This document shows, one piece after another, positions 32,647-41,759 of a stretch of DNA of 64,000 nucleotides. Source of the stretch: Mannheimia varigena (GTDB lineage Bacteria > Pseudomonadota > Gammaproteobacteria > Enterobacterales > Pasteurellaceae). The notes beneath the pieces were generated by a model. That model worked only from the letters and a program-made list of their open reading frames with translations. It searched no databases and was not told the origin of the DNA. Made by a program: the position numbers and the translations under genes. The DNA is taken from contig NZ_CP016226.1 in the NCBI RefSeq assembly GCF_013377235.1, positions 372,001-436,000 of the forward strand, read 5' to 3'. The stretch's first letter is position 1. Every line of letters begins with the position of its first letter.

Positions 32647-32875
32647 AATAAGCTCCTTTTGTTTTTAGTGTCCTTAACTTTAAGTTATTAAGATATTAGC
32701 ATACTCTTTAAAATAAAAACTTGAAGTAGATCTCAAAAATGAAAATTCGTCCTTATTTTTTATCCCTCTCGCTAATCAAACTAGTTGTTTTCTTTTATAC
32801 AACCCTTTGCTTAATACCAACTTAGTGGTAAACTTTGTTCTAAATCAAATTTTATAGAATGTAAAGGTTAGATGG

Positions 32876-33649
32876 ATGAAAATTGTATCTGAATTAAAAC
32901 AAACAGGACGCTCAAGCTGTACTATTCATTGCCAAAACTGTAGCATTAGCCAATTATGCTTGCCTTTTACCCTGAATGAATCTGAATTAACTCAGTTAGA
33001 TAACATTATTGAACGTAAAAAACCCGTACAAAAATCCCAAGTTGTTTTCAAATCAGGAGATGAACTAAAAGCACTTTATGCAATTCGTTCTGGTACATTA
33101 AAAGCCTATACTTTAAGTGAAAATGGCGAAGAACAAATTACTGGTTTCCATTTACCAGGTGATTTAATTGGTTTTGACGCCATTACCAATATGCAACATG
33201 AAGGTTATGCTCAGGCCTTAGAAACCTCAATGATTTGTGAAATCCCCTTCGATATTTTAGATGACTTAGCTGGTAAAATGCCGAAAATTCGGCATCAAAT
33301 TATGCGTTTAATGAGTAATGAAATTAAAAATGATCAAGAAATGATTTTATTACTCTCTAAAATGAACGCAGAAGAAAAACTAGCCGCATTTCTATATAAC
33401 CTTTCACAACGCTATTCAGCCCGTGGTTTTTCCGCAAGAGAATTCCGTTTAACCATGACCCGTGGTGACATTGGCAACTACCTTGGTTTAACAATTGAAA
33501 CCATTAGCCGTTTACTCGGTCGCTTCCAGAAAAGTGGTATGATTTCAGTGCAAGGAAAATACATTCATATTAACCGTATGGAAGAGTTAGCCGAGCTAGC
33601 CGGAGCAATTAAGACACAACAAAATATTATTGCGCAAACTACTGCATAA
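32876..33649 (+). CDS. fnr: Fumarate/nitrate reduction regulator FNR
   Basis: A 257-residue oxygen sensor that dimerises through a [4Fe-4S] cluster in anoxia. The cluster ligands are Cys19, Cys22, Cys28 and Cys121, with an extra Cys15, all at the E. coli spacing. The CRP-type cyclic-nucleotide fold spans about 40-150 and the DNA-recognition helix is in TRGDIGNYLGLTIETISRLLGRFQ (about 200-223). The start at ATG 32876 follows AAAGGTTAG; another ATG four bases earlier is out of frame. Its presence fits a facultative, menaquinone-using anaerobe. Confidence 0.97.
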   Translation: MKIVSELKQTGRSSCTIHCQNCSISQLCLPFTLNESELTQLDNIIERKKPVQKSQVVFKSGDELKALYAIRSGTLKAYTLSENGEEQITGFHLPGDLIGFDAITNMQHEGYAQALETSMICEIPFDILDDLAGKMPKIRHQIMRLMSNEIKNDQEMILLLSKMNAEEKLAAFLYNLSQRYSARGFSAREFRLTMTRGDIGNYLGLTIETISRLLGRFQKSGMISVQGKYIHINRMEELAELAGAIKTQQNIIAQTTA

Positions 33650-33658
33650 TTTTTCTCA

Positions 33659-33693
33659 AAATCCCTTCTTGATAAATAATTAAGAAGGGATTT
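33659..33693 (+). terminator. Rho-independent terminator after fnr
   Basis: AAATCCCTTCTT (33659-33670) pairs with AAGAAGGGATTT (33682-33693). Confidence 0.85.
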
Positions 33694-33791
33694 CTGATCC
33701 GATGAGCTATTAACTCCATTTGCCCACATTCACTATATCCGCTATAATCGACACAATTTTGACCCCAATTAATACAAATAGAGGAATTTTT

Positions 33792-34583
33792 ATGGGTATC
33801 TTAACCGGCAAACGTATTTTAGTGACAGGTTTAGCAAGCAACCGTTCAATCGCATACGGTATCGCGAATGCGATGAAGCAACAAGGTGCAGAACTTGCAT
33901 TCACTTATTTAAACGACAAATTAAAACCTCGCGTTGAAGAGTTTGCCAAAGAATTTAGCTCAGACATCGTACTACCGTTAGATGTCGCAACCGATGAAAG
34001 CATCACCGAATGCTTCACAGAGTTGAGCAAACATTGGGAAAAATTTGACGGTTTCGTGCACGCTATCGCATTCGCACCGGGTGACCAATTAGATGGCGAT
34101 TATGTTAACGCAGCAACCCGTGAAGGCTACCGCATTGCTCACGACATCAGTGCATACAGCTTTGTGGCAATGGCTCAAGCAGCTCGTCCATTCTTAAATG
34201 AAAATGCAGCATTATTAACCTTAAGCTACTTAGGTGCAGAACGTGCGATTCCAAACTACAACGTAATGTGTTTAGCGAAAGCGTCATTAGAAGCGGCAAC
34301 CCGTGTAATGGCAGCAGATTTAGGAAAAGAGGGTATTCGTGTAAATGCTATTTCAGCAGGCCCAATCCGCACATTAGCGGCATCAGGCATTAAAAACTTC
34401 AAGAAAATGCTTTCTGCATTTGAGAAGACAGCCGCTTTACGCCGTACCGTTACTATTGATGATGTGGGTAATTCAGCGGCGTTCCTATGCTCAGACTTAG
34501 CTTCAGGCGTAACAGGTGAAGTGTTACACGTTGATGCCGGTTTCAGCGTAATGGCAATGGGTGAATTAGGCGAAGACGAGTAA
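33792..34583 (+). CDS. fabI: Enoyl-ACP reductase (NADH), FabI
   Basis: A 263-residue short-chain dehydrogenase-like enzyme that reduces enoyl-ACP in fatty-acid elongation and is the triclosan target. GLASNRSIAYGIANAM is the NADH-binding loop (residues 13-28); LSYLGAERAIPNYNV with the later LAKASLE gives the catalytic Tyr-x6-Lys. ATG 33792 is used (GAGG upstream), which gives the same length as E. coli FabI; an upstream in-frame start would add 24 unusual residues. Confidence 0.96.
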   Translation: MGILTGKRILVTGLASNRSIAYGIANAMKQQGAELAFTYLNDKLKPRVEEFAKEFSSDIVLPLDVATDESITECFTELSKHWEKFDGFVHAIAFAPGDQLDGDYVNAATREGYRIAHDISAYSFVAMAQAARPFLNENAALLTLSYLGAERAIPNYNVMCLAKASLEAATRVMAADLGKEGIRVNAISAGPIRTLAASGIKNFKKMLSAFEKTAALRRTVTIDDVGNSAAFLCSDLASGVTGEVLHVDAGFSVMAMGELGEDE

Positions 34584-34607
34584 TTTGCTAAATTTTCCCA
34601 AAATATA

Positions 34608-34616
34608 ACCGCTTGT
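34608..34616 (-). repeat. DNA uptake signal after fabI
   Basis: ACCGCTTGT, two bases before the fabI terminator stem; an example of a signal next to, but not part of, a terminator. Confidence 0.75.
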
Positions 34617-34618
34617 TC

Positions 34619-34660
34619 CCCTCTTTCCAGAGCTTTCTTGAAAGAGGGTTTATTTATTTT
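34619..34660 (+). terminator. Rho-independent terminator after fabI
   Basis: CCCTCTTTC (34619-34627) pairs with GAAAGAGGG (34640-34648), followed by TTTATTTATTTTT. Confidence 0.88.
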
Positions 34661-34674
34661 TATAGAATTAAAAT

Positions 34675-36651
34675 ATGTTCCAAAACAATCCCCTTTTAGC
34701 CCAGCTAAAGCAACAAATCGAAGCGAATAAAGAGTATGTGGAAGGCAGAGTAAAAGCCTCCGATAAATCTTTTGGCTTTTTAGAATGTGATAAAGAGAGC
34801 TTTTTTATTCCGCCAGCGGAAATGAAAAAAGTGATGCACGGCGATACCGTGAAAGCGGTAGTAAAACGTGAGGGCGACAAAGCCTCGGTGGAAATCGACA
34901 GCTTAATTGAGCCGATGCTAGAGCGTTTTATCGCCCAAGTGCGTTACAACAAAGAGGGCAAATTGCAACTGGCGGTGGATCACCCAAGCATTAAGCAAAA
35001 CCTACCTGCCAACACGCATAAAAAAGTCACCGAAACCTTAGAAAATGGCGACTGGGTTGTGGCTCAGCTGAAAACTCACCCATTGCGTGATGACCGTTTT
35101 TTCTTCGCTCAAGTGACTCAATTTATCTGTAAAGAGAGCGATAATTTTGCTCCGTGGTGGGTGACTCTCGCTCGCCACGAACAGCCTCGTGAGCCGGTGG
35201 CTAACGAAAAAAGCTACGAATTGCACGATGAATTAGAACGTGAAGATTTAACCCATCTCTACTTCACCACCATCGACAGCCCAAGCACGCAAGATATGGA
35301 CGATGCCTTATTTGTTGAGCCAATCGAAGAAAACGGCTCACAAACCGGCTGGCGTTTAGTGGTGGCGATTGCCGATCCAACCGCTTATATTCCGGAAAAG
35401 TCCAACATCGAAAAAGCCGCTCGCCAATGTTGTTTCACCAACTATTTGCCGGGATTTAACATTCCAATGTTGCCTCGTGAACTGTCGGACGACCTCTGCT
35501 CGCTTGTGCCAAATGAAAAACGTCCTGCTCTCGTGGGCTTTATTGAAACGGACCTAGAGGGTAATTTAACCAAAGAGGCGACTTTCACTTCAGCGTGGGT
35601 GGAATCAAAAGACCGCTTGGCTTACGACAACGTATCTGACTATCTTGAAAACGTGGAAAATGCGTGGCAGCCGCAATCGGCAGAAACCAAACAGCAGATC
35701 GACTGGCTACACCAATTCACCCAGGCTCGTATTCAATGGCGAGCAAAAAATGCGTTGCTTTTCAAAGAGCAAGGCGATTATAAATTTGAGCTGAACGAAG
35801 ATGGCTCGGTGAAAGATATTCACGTTGAATACCGCCGCATTGCTAACCAAATGATTGAAGAGTCGATGATCCTCGCTAATATTTGTTGTGCAAAATTCTT
35901 GTCGGAAAATGCCAAAACCGGCGTATTCAACACGCACTCAGGTTTTGATAGCAAAAATTACGAGTTAGTGAAATCGTTCTTACTCCAAACCTTAGCTACC
36001 GATGAAAACCGTGAAGCCTTGGCAGAACGTTATTCGGCTGAACGCTTGATGACCTTAGACGGCTACTGCGAAATGCAACGTGATATTCAAGATTTCCCAG
36101 AAAGATTCTTGGAACTCCGCCTTCGCCGTTACTTAACTTTCGCTGAATTTAAAGCCGAAGTTGCCCCACATTTTGGCTTAGGTATTAGCCACTATGCAAC
36201 TTGGACATCACCAATCCGCAAATATGGCGATATGGTAAACCACCGCTTAATCAAGCAAGTACTGTTAGGCAAACAAGCCTCAGCTGTAGAAGAAAGCGTA
36301 CTAGCTCGCCTGCAAGAAGCCCGTCGTCAAAATCGCCTAGTGGAACGTGATATTGCCGACTGGCTCTACGCCCACTACCTATTCCCAATGGTGGAACAAG
36401 CGGTCGAATTTGAGTGCGAAATTGCAGATATATCTCGTGGTGGCTTGCGTGCAAAAGTGATTAACAACGGAGCTCAAATTTTCGTACCATTCTCAACTTT
36501 ACACGACAACAAAGACGAAATGGACTACCGCCAAGAAGAGCTGGCTCTTTACATCAAAGGCGAAAAGGCCTACCAAATCGGGCAAGAAGTGAAAGTGAAG
36601 CTCACCGAAGTTCGCGTAGAAACTCGCTCGATTGTGGGCAATATTATCTAA
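34675..36651 (+). CDS. rnb: Exoribonuclease II
   Basis: A 658-residue processive 3'-5' exonuclease (644 in E. coli). The RNB catalytic domain carries the acidic cluster in STQDMDDALFVE (about 205-216) and DPTAYIPEKS; the arrangement IRKYGDMVNHRL (about 515-530) is conserved. It ends with an S1 domain (about 570-650). Two N-terminal cold-shock domains come first. An uptake signal is inside at 36396-36404. Confidence 0.95.
   Translation: MFQNNPLLAQLKQQIEANKEYVEGRVKASDKSFGFLECDKESFFIPPAEMKKVMHGDTVKAVVKREGDKASVEIDSLIEPMLERFIAQVRYNKEGKLQLAVDHPSIKQNLPANTHKKVTETLENGDWVVAQLKTHPLRDDRFFFAQVTQFICKESDNFAPWWVTLARHEQPREPVANEKSYELHDELEREDLTHLYFTTIDSPSTQDMDDALFVEPIEENGSQTGWRLVVAIADPTAYIPEKSNIEKAARQCCFTNYLPGFNIPMLPRELSDDLCSLVPNEKRPALVGFIETDLEGNLTKEATFTSAWVESKDRLAYDNVSDYLENVENAWQPQSAETKQQIDWLHQFTQARIQWRAKNALLFKEQGDYKFELNEDGSVKDIHVEYRRIANQMIEESMILANICCAKFLSENAKTGVFNTHSGFDSKNYELVKSFLLQTLATDENREALAERYSAERLMTLDGYCEMQRDIQDFPERFLELRLRRYLTFAEFKAEVAPHFGLGISHYATWTSPIRKYGDMVNHRLIKQVLLGKQASAVEESVLARLQEARRQNRLVERDIADWLYAHYLFPMVEQAVEFECEIADISRGGLRAKVINNGAQIFVPFSTLHDNKDEMDYRQEELALYIKGEKAYQIGQEVKVKLTEVRVETRSIVGNII
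36396..36404 (+). repeat. DNA uptake signal inside rnb
   Basis: Exact ACAAGCGGT coding for residues EQAVE. Confidence 0.75.
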
Positions 36652-36655
36652 ACTT

Positions 36656-36683
36656 GTAGGGACTAATTGCAATTAGCCCCTAC
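36656..36683. repeat. REP-like palindrome between rnb and apaH
   Basis: GTAGGGACTAATTGCAATTAGCCCCTAC is a 28-base near-perfect palindrome centred on TTGCAA, with one mismatch pair. It lacks a U-run, so it is not an ordinary terminator, and resembles the short palindromic repeats scattered in many genomes. Confidence 0.6.
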
Positions 36684-36703
36684 CCTATTTTGGGGGAAAA
36701 TTA

Positions 36704-37516
36704 ATGGCAACCTATATCGTTGGTGACTTACACGGCTGTTTTAACGAATTTCAGCTTTTATTGGCACAAGTGAATTATAATCCGAGTGAAGACGAGCTTT
36801 ATTTAACCGGCGATTTGGTCGCCCGTGGCGAAGATTCTCTCGCTTGCGTGCGATTTGTGAAAGATCCAGCTAATAACGCTAAAACCGTGCTGGGCAACCA
36901 CGATTTGCATTTGCTGGCAACCTTGCTTGGCATTAAAAAAGTCAAACCAAACGATAAAGTTGATCCGATTTTTGCGGCGGAAGATCGTGCCGAATTGCAA
37001 AATTGGCTACGAAATCAACCGCTTGCAATTCACCACCCAACACACAAATTTCTACTTACCCACGCCGGCGTTAGTCCGGAATGGGATCTCGCTACTACCC
37101 TTGCTTGTGCAGCAGAGGCAGAAGCGGTACTAAAAAGCGAAGATTACGCCGATTACATCGCTCAAATGTATGACAACAAGCCAGAGTATTGGAGTGCGGA
37201 TTTGCAAGGCATTGACCGCTGGCGTTATATCATCAACGCCTTCACCCGAATGCGTTTTTGCTACACCGACAAGCGGTTAGATTTTGATTGCAAATTACCC
37301 GTTGAAGAAGCCCCAAAAGAGCTTGTGCCGTGGTTTGAGTTAGATAATCCACTGTTTCAATCCCAAGCTCTTTTATTCGGCCACTGGGCAAGCCTGATGG
37401 GAAACTGTTCTCGCCCGAATATCTACGCTCTAGACACCGGCTGTGCGTGGGGCAGCCATCTAACAATGCTCCGCTGGGAAGACAAAAAACTTTTTACCCA
37501 AAAGCGTTTAAAATAA
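36704..37516 (+). CDS. apaH: Bis(5'-nucleosyl)-tetraphosphatase, symmetrical
   Basis: A 270-residue metallophosphatase that splits Ap4A into two ADP and also removes Np4 caps from RNA. The motifs GDLHGC (7-12), GDLVARG (37-43), GNHD (about 66-69) and THAGV (about 116) are in order. GGGGGAAAA precedes the ATG. Two uptake signals lie inside, at 37018 and 37269. A tRNA-Val gene follows. Confidence 0.95.
   Translation: MATYIVGDLHGCFNEFQLLLAQVNYNPSEDELYLTGDLVARGEDSLACVRFVKDPANNAKTVLGNHDLHLLATLLGIKKVKPNDKVDPIFAAEDRAELQNWLRNQPLAIHHPTHKFLLTHAGVSPEWDLATTLACAAEAEAVLKSEDYADYIAQMYDNKPEYWSADLQGIDRWRYIINAFTRMRFCYTDKRLDFDCKLPVEEAPKELVPWFELDNPLFQSQALLFGHWASLMGNCSRPNIYALDTGCAWGSHLTMLRWEDKKLFTQKRLK
37018..37026 (-). 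repeat. Uptake-signal variant in apaH
   Basis: ACCGCTTGC, one base off the consensus at the end, in the coding sequence. Confidence 0.6.
37269..37277 (+). repeat. DNA uptake signal in apaH
   Basis: Exact ACAAGCGGT, 243 bases after the first copy in the same gene. Confidence 0.75.
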
Positions 37517-37579
37517 AAGCAGTCAATAAAGGGGCTATTGCACTACTACCGTTTTTCCCATAGAATACGCCCCATCTAT

Positions 37580-37656
37580 GCGACTATAGCTCAGTTGGTT
37601 AGAGCACCACCTTGACATGGTGGGGGTCACTGGTTCGAGTCCAGCTAGTCGCACCA
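37580..37656 (+). tRNA. tRNA-Val (GAC)
   Basis: A 77-nt cloverleaf with encoded CCA. Acceptor GCGACTA pairs with TAGTCGC; anticodon GAC at 37614-37616 in the ACCACCTTGACATGGTGG arm; GGTTCGAGTCC T arm. It matches E. coli valV/W closely in the anticodon half. Confidence 0.95.
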
Positions 37657-37667
37657 TATTCCAAAGC

Positions 37668-37694
37668 AAAAGGCTATCAATTTGATAGCCTTTT
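37668..37694. terminator. Two-way terminator between tRNA-Val and dedA
   Basis: AAAAGGCTATCA and TGATAGCCTTTT pair perfectly with a short loop; it serves the tRNA and the convergent dedA gene. Confidence 0.85.
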
Positions 37695-37711
37695 GTCATT
37701 TTAGTCTAAAT

Positions 37712-38317
37712 TTATTTTGCTGATTTCGCCTTTTTACTTCTATACCATTTCCAGCCAAAAAACAAAATAACAATTCCAAGAATGGCAAAAATAGCATGCT
37801 GACCATTACTAACCTGTTCTTTTAACCAACCTAAGTTAGATGCACCATAATCCCCTAAATAAACCCAAATTGGTACAGAGATAATTGCTGCAAAAAAATC
37901 AACAAGTAAGAATTTTCCAAAGCTTACTTTTCGAGTAATACCTGATACTAGATATACAACAGCACGCAAACCAGGTAAGAAACGAGCCATAAAGAGTAAC
38001 TTCCAACCTTGTGTTTCAAAACGTTCTTGTACCATAGCAAAACGCTCAGGTGTAGCAATTTTTCGGATAAATGGAAACTGTAGAATTTTTTCGCCATAGA
38101 TTCTGCCTAACCAGTACATCGTGCTATCGCCAATGAGTACACCAAGCATACTGACTACTAACATCCAATGCACGTTAGTGTAACCTAGTCCTGAAATTAC
38201 ACCACCCGAAACTAAGGTTATATCTTCTGGAATAGGTAAACCAAAACCACACGCAAGTAGAACAAGAAATACTGCCCAGTAGCCATAGCTACTAAAAAAT
38301 TCAATTAACGTTTCCAT
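37712..38317 (-). CDS. DedA family inner membrane protein
   Basis: A 201-residue protein with about five membrane segments; the GFGLPIPEDITLVSGGVISG opening and ARFLPGLRAVVYLVSGI motif are DedA family hallmarks. DedA proteins are polyprenyl-phosphate or phospholipid flippases needed for envelope homeostasis and peptide resistance. It starts one base after the purR stop, so the two share a transcript. Confidence 0.88.
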   Translation of the reverse strand: METLIEFFSSYGYWAVFLVLLACGFGLPIPEDITLVSGGVISGLGYTNVHWMLVVSMLGVLIGDSTMYWLGRIYGEKILQFPFIRKIATPERFAMVQERFETQGWKLLFMARFLPGLRAVVYLVSGITRKVSFGKFLLVDFFAAIISVPIWVYLGDYGASNLGWLKEQVSNGQHAIFAILGIVILFFGWKWYRSKKAKSAK

Positions 38318-38318
38318 A

Positions 38319-39335
38319 TCACTCCTTAATTGTTAAATTTCTTACTGATTTGCGTTTTACTAATTCCGGAAAGAACTCTAAAACTTTAGGCTCTTTCGCT
38401 TTTTCATTATTCTCTATACGCTCTAGTAATAGCTCTAAAGCAGCAGCCCCTAAACGTGATTTTGATTGATGTACTGTAGTGAGCGGTGGTGCATAAAAGC
38501 GTGAGCTGTGTACATTATCGTACCCGATCACAGAAATATCTTGCGGTACATTTAAGCCTTTTTCAGTAATAGCAGAAATTGCCCCCAATGCCATCACATC
38601 ATTGAAGCAAAAGACCGCTGTGGGTAGCTCTTTATGTTTGAGTAAATTATTCATACACTCATAACCACCTTCTGGTTCAAAATCACCTTCTTGAATCCAT
38701 TCATCACGAATGGACAAACTTGCATCAGTGAGTGCTTTTTTGACCCCATCAAAGCGAGTGCGAGCAAGTTCTTTATCCAGACTTCCCGTAATCACAGCGA
38801 TATCTTTATGCCCATTTTCAATTAAATGATTTGTTGCCAGATAACCGCCATCAAATCCATGATCTAGGATTACATCAGCTCGAGCATCACTCATTCCCCA
38901 ATCCATAATCACCATTGGGATATTAGTCGTTTCAAAAATATCAAATGAATTATCAGTATATTCAGAACACATTACTAAAATACCGTCCACTCTTTTTTTA
39001 ATCAACATATCTAAGTGATTTTGAATTTTTTCTGATTTATTTTGAGTATTACATAAAAATAGCGAATAGCCTTTACTGTAGCAAAACTCCTCTACCGCCA
39101 ACACAATTTCCGCAAAAAATGGAGATTCGCTAGTTGTGATGATCATTCCTATCGATTTAGTAGTATTAATTTTTAAGCTACGAGCAACCGCGCTAGGCGA
39201 ATAATTTAATGTTTTTATAGCCTCCCAAACAGCCTTTGTCGTATCTTCAGCCACAAAACGGGTTTTATTAATCACATGTGAAACCGTTGTAGTTGAGACC
39301 CCAGCTTGTTTGGCGACATCTTTTATCGTTGCCAT
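38319..39335 (-). CDS. purR: HTH-type purine repressor PurR
   Basis: A 338-residue LacI-family repressor (341 in E. coli). The helix-turn-helix is residues 1-25 (MATIKDVAKQAGVSTTTVSHVIN), the hinge helix PSAVARSLK follows, and the periplasmic-binding-like core contains MVIMDWG and FNDVMALGAI. It represses purine genes when hypoxanthine or guanine is bound. No clear pur box (ACGCAAACGTTTGCGT) is visible in its own upstream region. Confidence 0.93.
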   Translation of the reverse strand: MATIKDVAKQAGVSTTTVSHVINKTRFVAEDTTKAVWEAIKTLNYSPSAVARSLKINTTKSIGMIITTSESPFFAEIVLAVEEFCYSKGYSLFLCNTQNKSEKIQNHLDMLIKKRVDGILVMCSEYTDNSFDIFETTNIPMVIMDWGMSDARADVILDHGFDGGYLATNHLIENGHKDIAVITGSLDKELARTRFDGVKKALTDASLSIRDEWIQEGDFEPEGGYECMNNLLKHKELPTAVFCFNDVMALGAISAITEKGLNVPQDISVIGYDNVHSSRFYAPPLTTVHQSKSRLGAAALELLLERIENNEKAKEPKVLEFFPELVKRKSVRNLTIKE

Positions 39336-39553
39336 ACCATTTCCCTTAAAATTAAGTAAGTGCGCATTATAACCGATTCTACCTAACTTTCTTTTGTTAT
39401 AAAGAAAAAAACGAAGTACAAGTGGTTAATATTTATCAAATATTTGCAAAAAAATAATTAAAAATTATTCATAATCCTTGCAAGGATTGTTCACAGTTTC
39501 ACTGCCGTTGGTAAAGCCAACGTTCAAAAAGTAATACTTTTTGTGACCCCTTG

Positions 39554-40282
39554 TTACGATTTAATTGCAACCATTGAGCCGAAATTAAAGCATTGAAACC
39601 ATAATTCGACTTGTTCAAATCCCACCTTTTTTAAACGTTTTTTATGGGTTTCAATACTATCTGTTCGCATTACATTTTCTAATGCATTGCGTTTTTGGCT
39701 GACTTCTAATTCACTATAGCCATTCGCTCGTTTGAAAGTATGGTGAAGATCGATCAATAACTCATTCATTTCTTCACTTTCAAAAATAAATTTTTCTGAT
39801 AACACCAGAATCCCCTTTGAATTTAGTCCTTGATAGATTTTTTGTAATAGCGTAAGGCGATCTTCTCTCGGCAAAAATTGTAGCGTGAAGTTTAACACCA
39901 CCATTGAGGCGTTCTTGATTTCAACTTGGCGAATATCATCAAGTAAAATCTCAACAGGAATATCAGACTGGTAGGCATTTAAATGCGTTTTACAACGTTC
40001 AACCATCGGTTGAGAATTATCCACCCCAATAATCTTTACATTTTTTGCTTTTATATTCCGACGAATAGATAAAATCCCCGCTCCTCTTGAGCAGCCTAAA
40101 TCATAAACGGTTGAATTATCTGTTACAAATCGTTCTGCCAACATTCCAATAGCAGTAATAATATTAGAATAACCCGGCACAGAACGTTGGATCATATCTG
40201 GAAAAACTTCCGCCACCGATTCATCAAAAGTAAAATCACCCAATTTTTCAATAGGTGCTGAAAATAAAGTATCTCTTTGCAT
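39554..40282 (-). CDS. cmoA: Carboxy-S-adenosyl-L-methionine synthase CmoA
   Basis: A 242-residue methyltransferase-fold protein that makes carboxy-SAM from SAM and prephenate for the 5-oxyacetyl-uridine modification of tRNA wobble positions. The SAM loop is TVYDLGCSRGAGILSIRR (about 58-74). It begins three bases after the ybfF stop with AGGGAA upstream. cmoB, its partner, is not in the window. Confidence 0.93.
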   Translation of the reverse strand: MQRDTLFSAPIEKLGDFTFDESVAEVFPDMIQRSVPGYSNIITAIGMLAERFVTDNSTVYDLGCSRGAGILSIRRNIKAKNVKIIGVDNSQPMVERCKTHLNAYQSDIPVEILLDDIRQVEIKNASMVVLNFTLQFLPREDRLTLLQKIYQGLNSKGILVLSEKFIFESEEMNELLIDLHHTFKRANGYSELEVSQKRNALENVMRTDSIETHKKRLKKVGFEQVELWFQCFNFGSMVAIKS

Positions 40283-40285
40283 TTT

Positions 40286-41068
40286 TTATTTCCCTAAAAA
40301 TTTATTAATGGCTCGTACAACAGCTTCCGGTTTTTCAGCGTGAACCCAGTGATCGGCATTTGCCACAATAAAGGATTTCGCTTGCGGAAATTGTTTCAAT
40401 ATGGTTTCCGTATGCTCTGCCTGAATATAATCCGACAATGCTCCTTTAATAAAAAGCGTTGGTTTATCCACAAATACGTCGTTCCAATTCATCAAATTCT
40501 GATAATTTTGACTTAATGCCATTAAATTAAATCGGAAGGATTGTTCGCTTTGAGCATCAAAGGATTTCAGCATAAATTGCTGAACACCTTCATCTGGAGT
40601 ATGCTCTGCCATTATCAATTTTGCTTGTTGCCGAGTTTGAGGCTTCACCGCTTTTACCGCAAATAAGCCTTCAATAATCTGTTTATGGCGGTTTTGCGTA
40701 TAGGTTACAGGGGCTATATCAATCACAATTAATTTATCAACCAATTCCGGTACAAGATTGGCTAATGCCATCGCACTTTTGCCCCCCATTGAATGCCCTA
40801 CAATAATTGTATTTTGGATATTCTGTTCAATGAGTAGTGCTTTTAAGTCTTCAGCAATCAGAGAATAATTCATTTCTGATGAATGAAAAGATCTACCGTG
40901 ATTTCTAAGATCGACCCTCAGCACGGCATAATCTTCTGCAAACGACTTGGCAATAATGCCTAAATTATTCATATCGCCAAATAATCCGTGTAAAAATACC
41001 ATTGTTTGGGCATTTGGATTATTTGTAGCTGGCTGATAAAGAAAATTTAAACCTGATTTTTTTGTCAT
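40286..41068 (-). CDS. ybfF: YbfF family acyl-CoA/ester hydrolase
   Basis: A 260-residue alpha/beta hydrolase with the nucleophile elbow VGHSMGGKSAMALA (Ser about 95) and a late histidine in NADHWVHAEKP. E. coli YbfF hydrolyses short acyl esters and thioesters. It diverges from seqA, the same arrangement as in E. coli and Haemophilus, so synteny supports the name. Confidence 0.88.
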   Translation of the reverse strand: MTKKSGLNFLYQPATNNPNAQTMVFLHGLFGDMNNLGIIAKSFAEDYAVLRVDLRNHGRSFHSSEMNYSLIAEDLKALLIEQNIQNTIIVGHSMGGKSAMALANLVPELVDKLIVIDIAPVTYTQNRHKQIIEGLFAVKAVKPQTRQQAKLIMAEHTPDEGVQQFMLKSFDAQSEQSFRFNLMALSQNYQNLMNWNDVFVDKPTLFIKGALSDYIQAEHTETILKQFPQAKSFIVANADHWVHAEKPEAVVRAINKFLGK

Positions 41069-41186
41069 ATAAATGTCTTTTTTAGCATAAATTTTCCAAC
41101 AAGATCCTCTATAAAATTGCCAAGAAATGCGTATAATAGCACAGATAATTAACGCTATTTTATATTCAAAAAGAATGAGGATCCCG

Positions 41187-41756
41187 ATGAAAAGAATCGA
41201 AATTGATGATGAATTATATCAATATATTGCCAGTCGTACACAATCTATTGGTGAAACGGCATCAGATATCTTACGTCGCTTACTAAGATTACCGCAATCG
41301 CCTCAGCCTTTTGTGTTAGTTCAAGAGCATATGATCAACGAGTTAAAAGAACTGGTTAAAACGCCTTCTCGAACAACAAGCAAAAAAGATGATTTCAATG
41401 CAGAGAAAACCGTCGCTAAATTGGAAGATATTTTAAACTCAGAACATTTTATGAACGAAAATAAAAATGTTGTGCGTTTTATTATGTTATTAGCGGCATT
41501 ATATCGTTCTAATCCTATCGCTTTTGCCAAAGCAACCGAAAAAGTGCGTGGTAATGAACGCATCTATTTCTCTCAAAGTGAAGAAGAAATTTTAGCAACA
41601 GGCAGTGGTGTGAAAGCCAAACAAATTCCTGATTCGCCATTTTGGGTGATTACCAATAATAATACAGCTCGCAAAGGGCTTATTTTAAAAGGTGTAATGG
41701 AATCTATGCAAGTACCGGCTAAACTGATTGAGCGTATTCAAGCCCTTTTTGTATAA
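41187..41756 (+). CDS. seqA: Negative modulator of replication initiation SeqA
   Basis: A 189-residue protein binding hemimethylated GATC pairs to delay re-initiation at oriC. Its N-terminal oligomerisation motif MKRIEIDDELYQYIASRTQSIGETASDILRRLL is intact, and the C-terminal DNA-binding part contains NNTARKGLILKGVMESM. ATG 41187 follows GAGGAT; upstream ATGs lack a ribosome site. It leads a compact unit with menE, mscK and aroC. Confidence 0.95.
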   Translation: MKRIEIDDELYQYIASRTQSIGETASDILRRLLRLPQSPQPFVLVQEHMINELKELVKTPSRTTSKKDDFNAEKTVAKLEDILNSEHFMNENKNVVRFIMLLAALYRSNPIAFAKATEKVRGNERIYFSQSEEEILATGSGVKAKQIPDSPFWVITNNNTARKGLILKGVMESMQVPAKLIERIQALFV

Positions 41757-41759
41757 GCA

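Noticed and set aside
32721..32736. FNR box between uspA and fnr (TTGA...TCAA)
   Set aside because: The spacing is eight bases between half-sites, while FNR needs six (TTGAT-N4-ATCAA).
39506..39543. Terminator made of CGTTGG/CCAACG and CAAAAAGT/ACTTTTTG hairpins after cmoA
   Set aside because: The stems are real, but neither is followed by a convincing U-run in the minus direction; left unlabelled.
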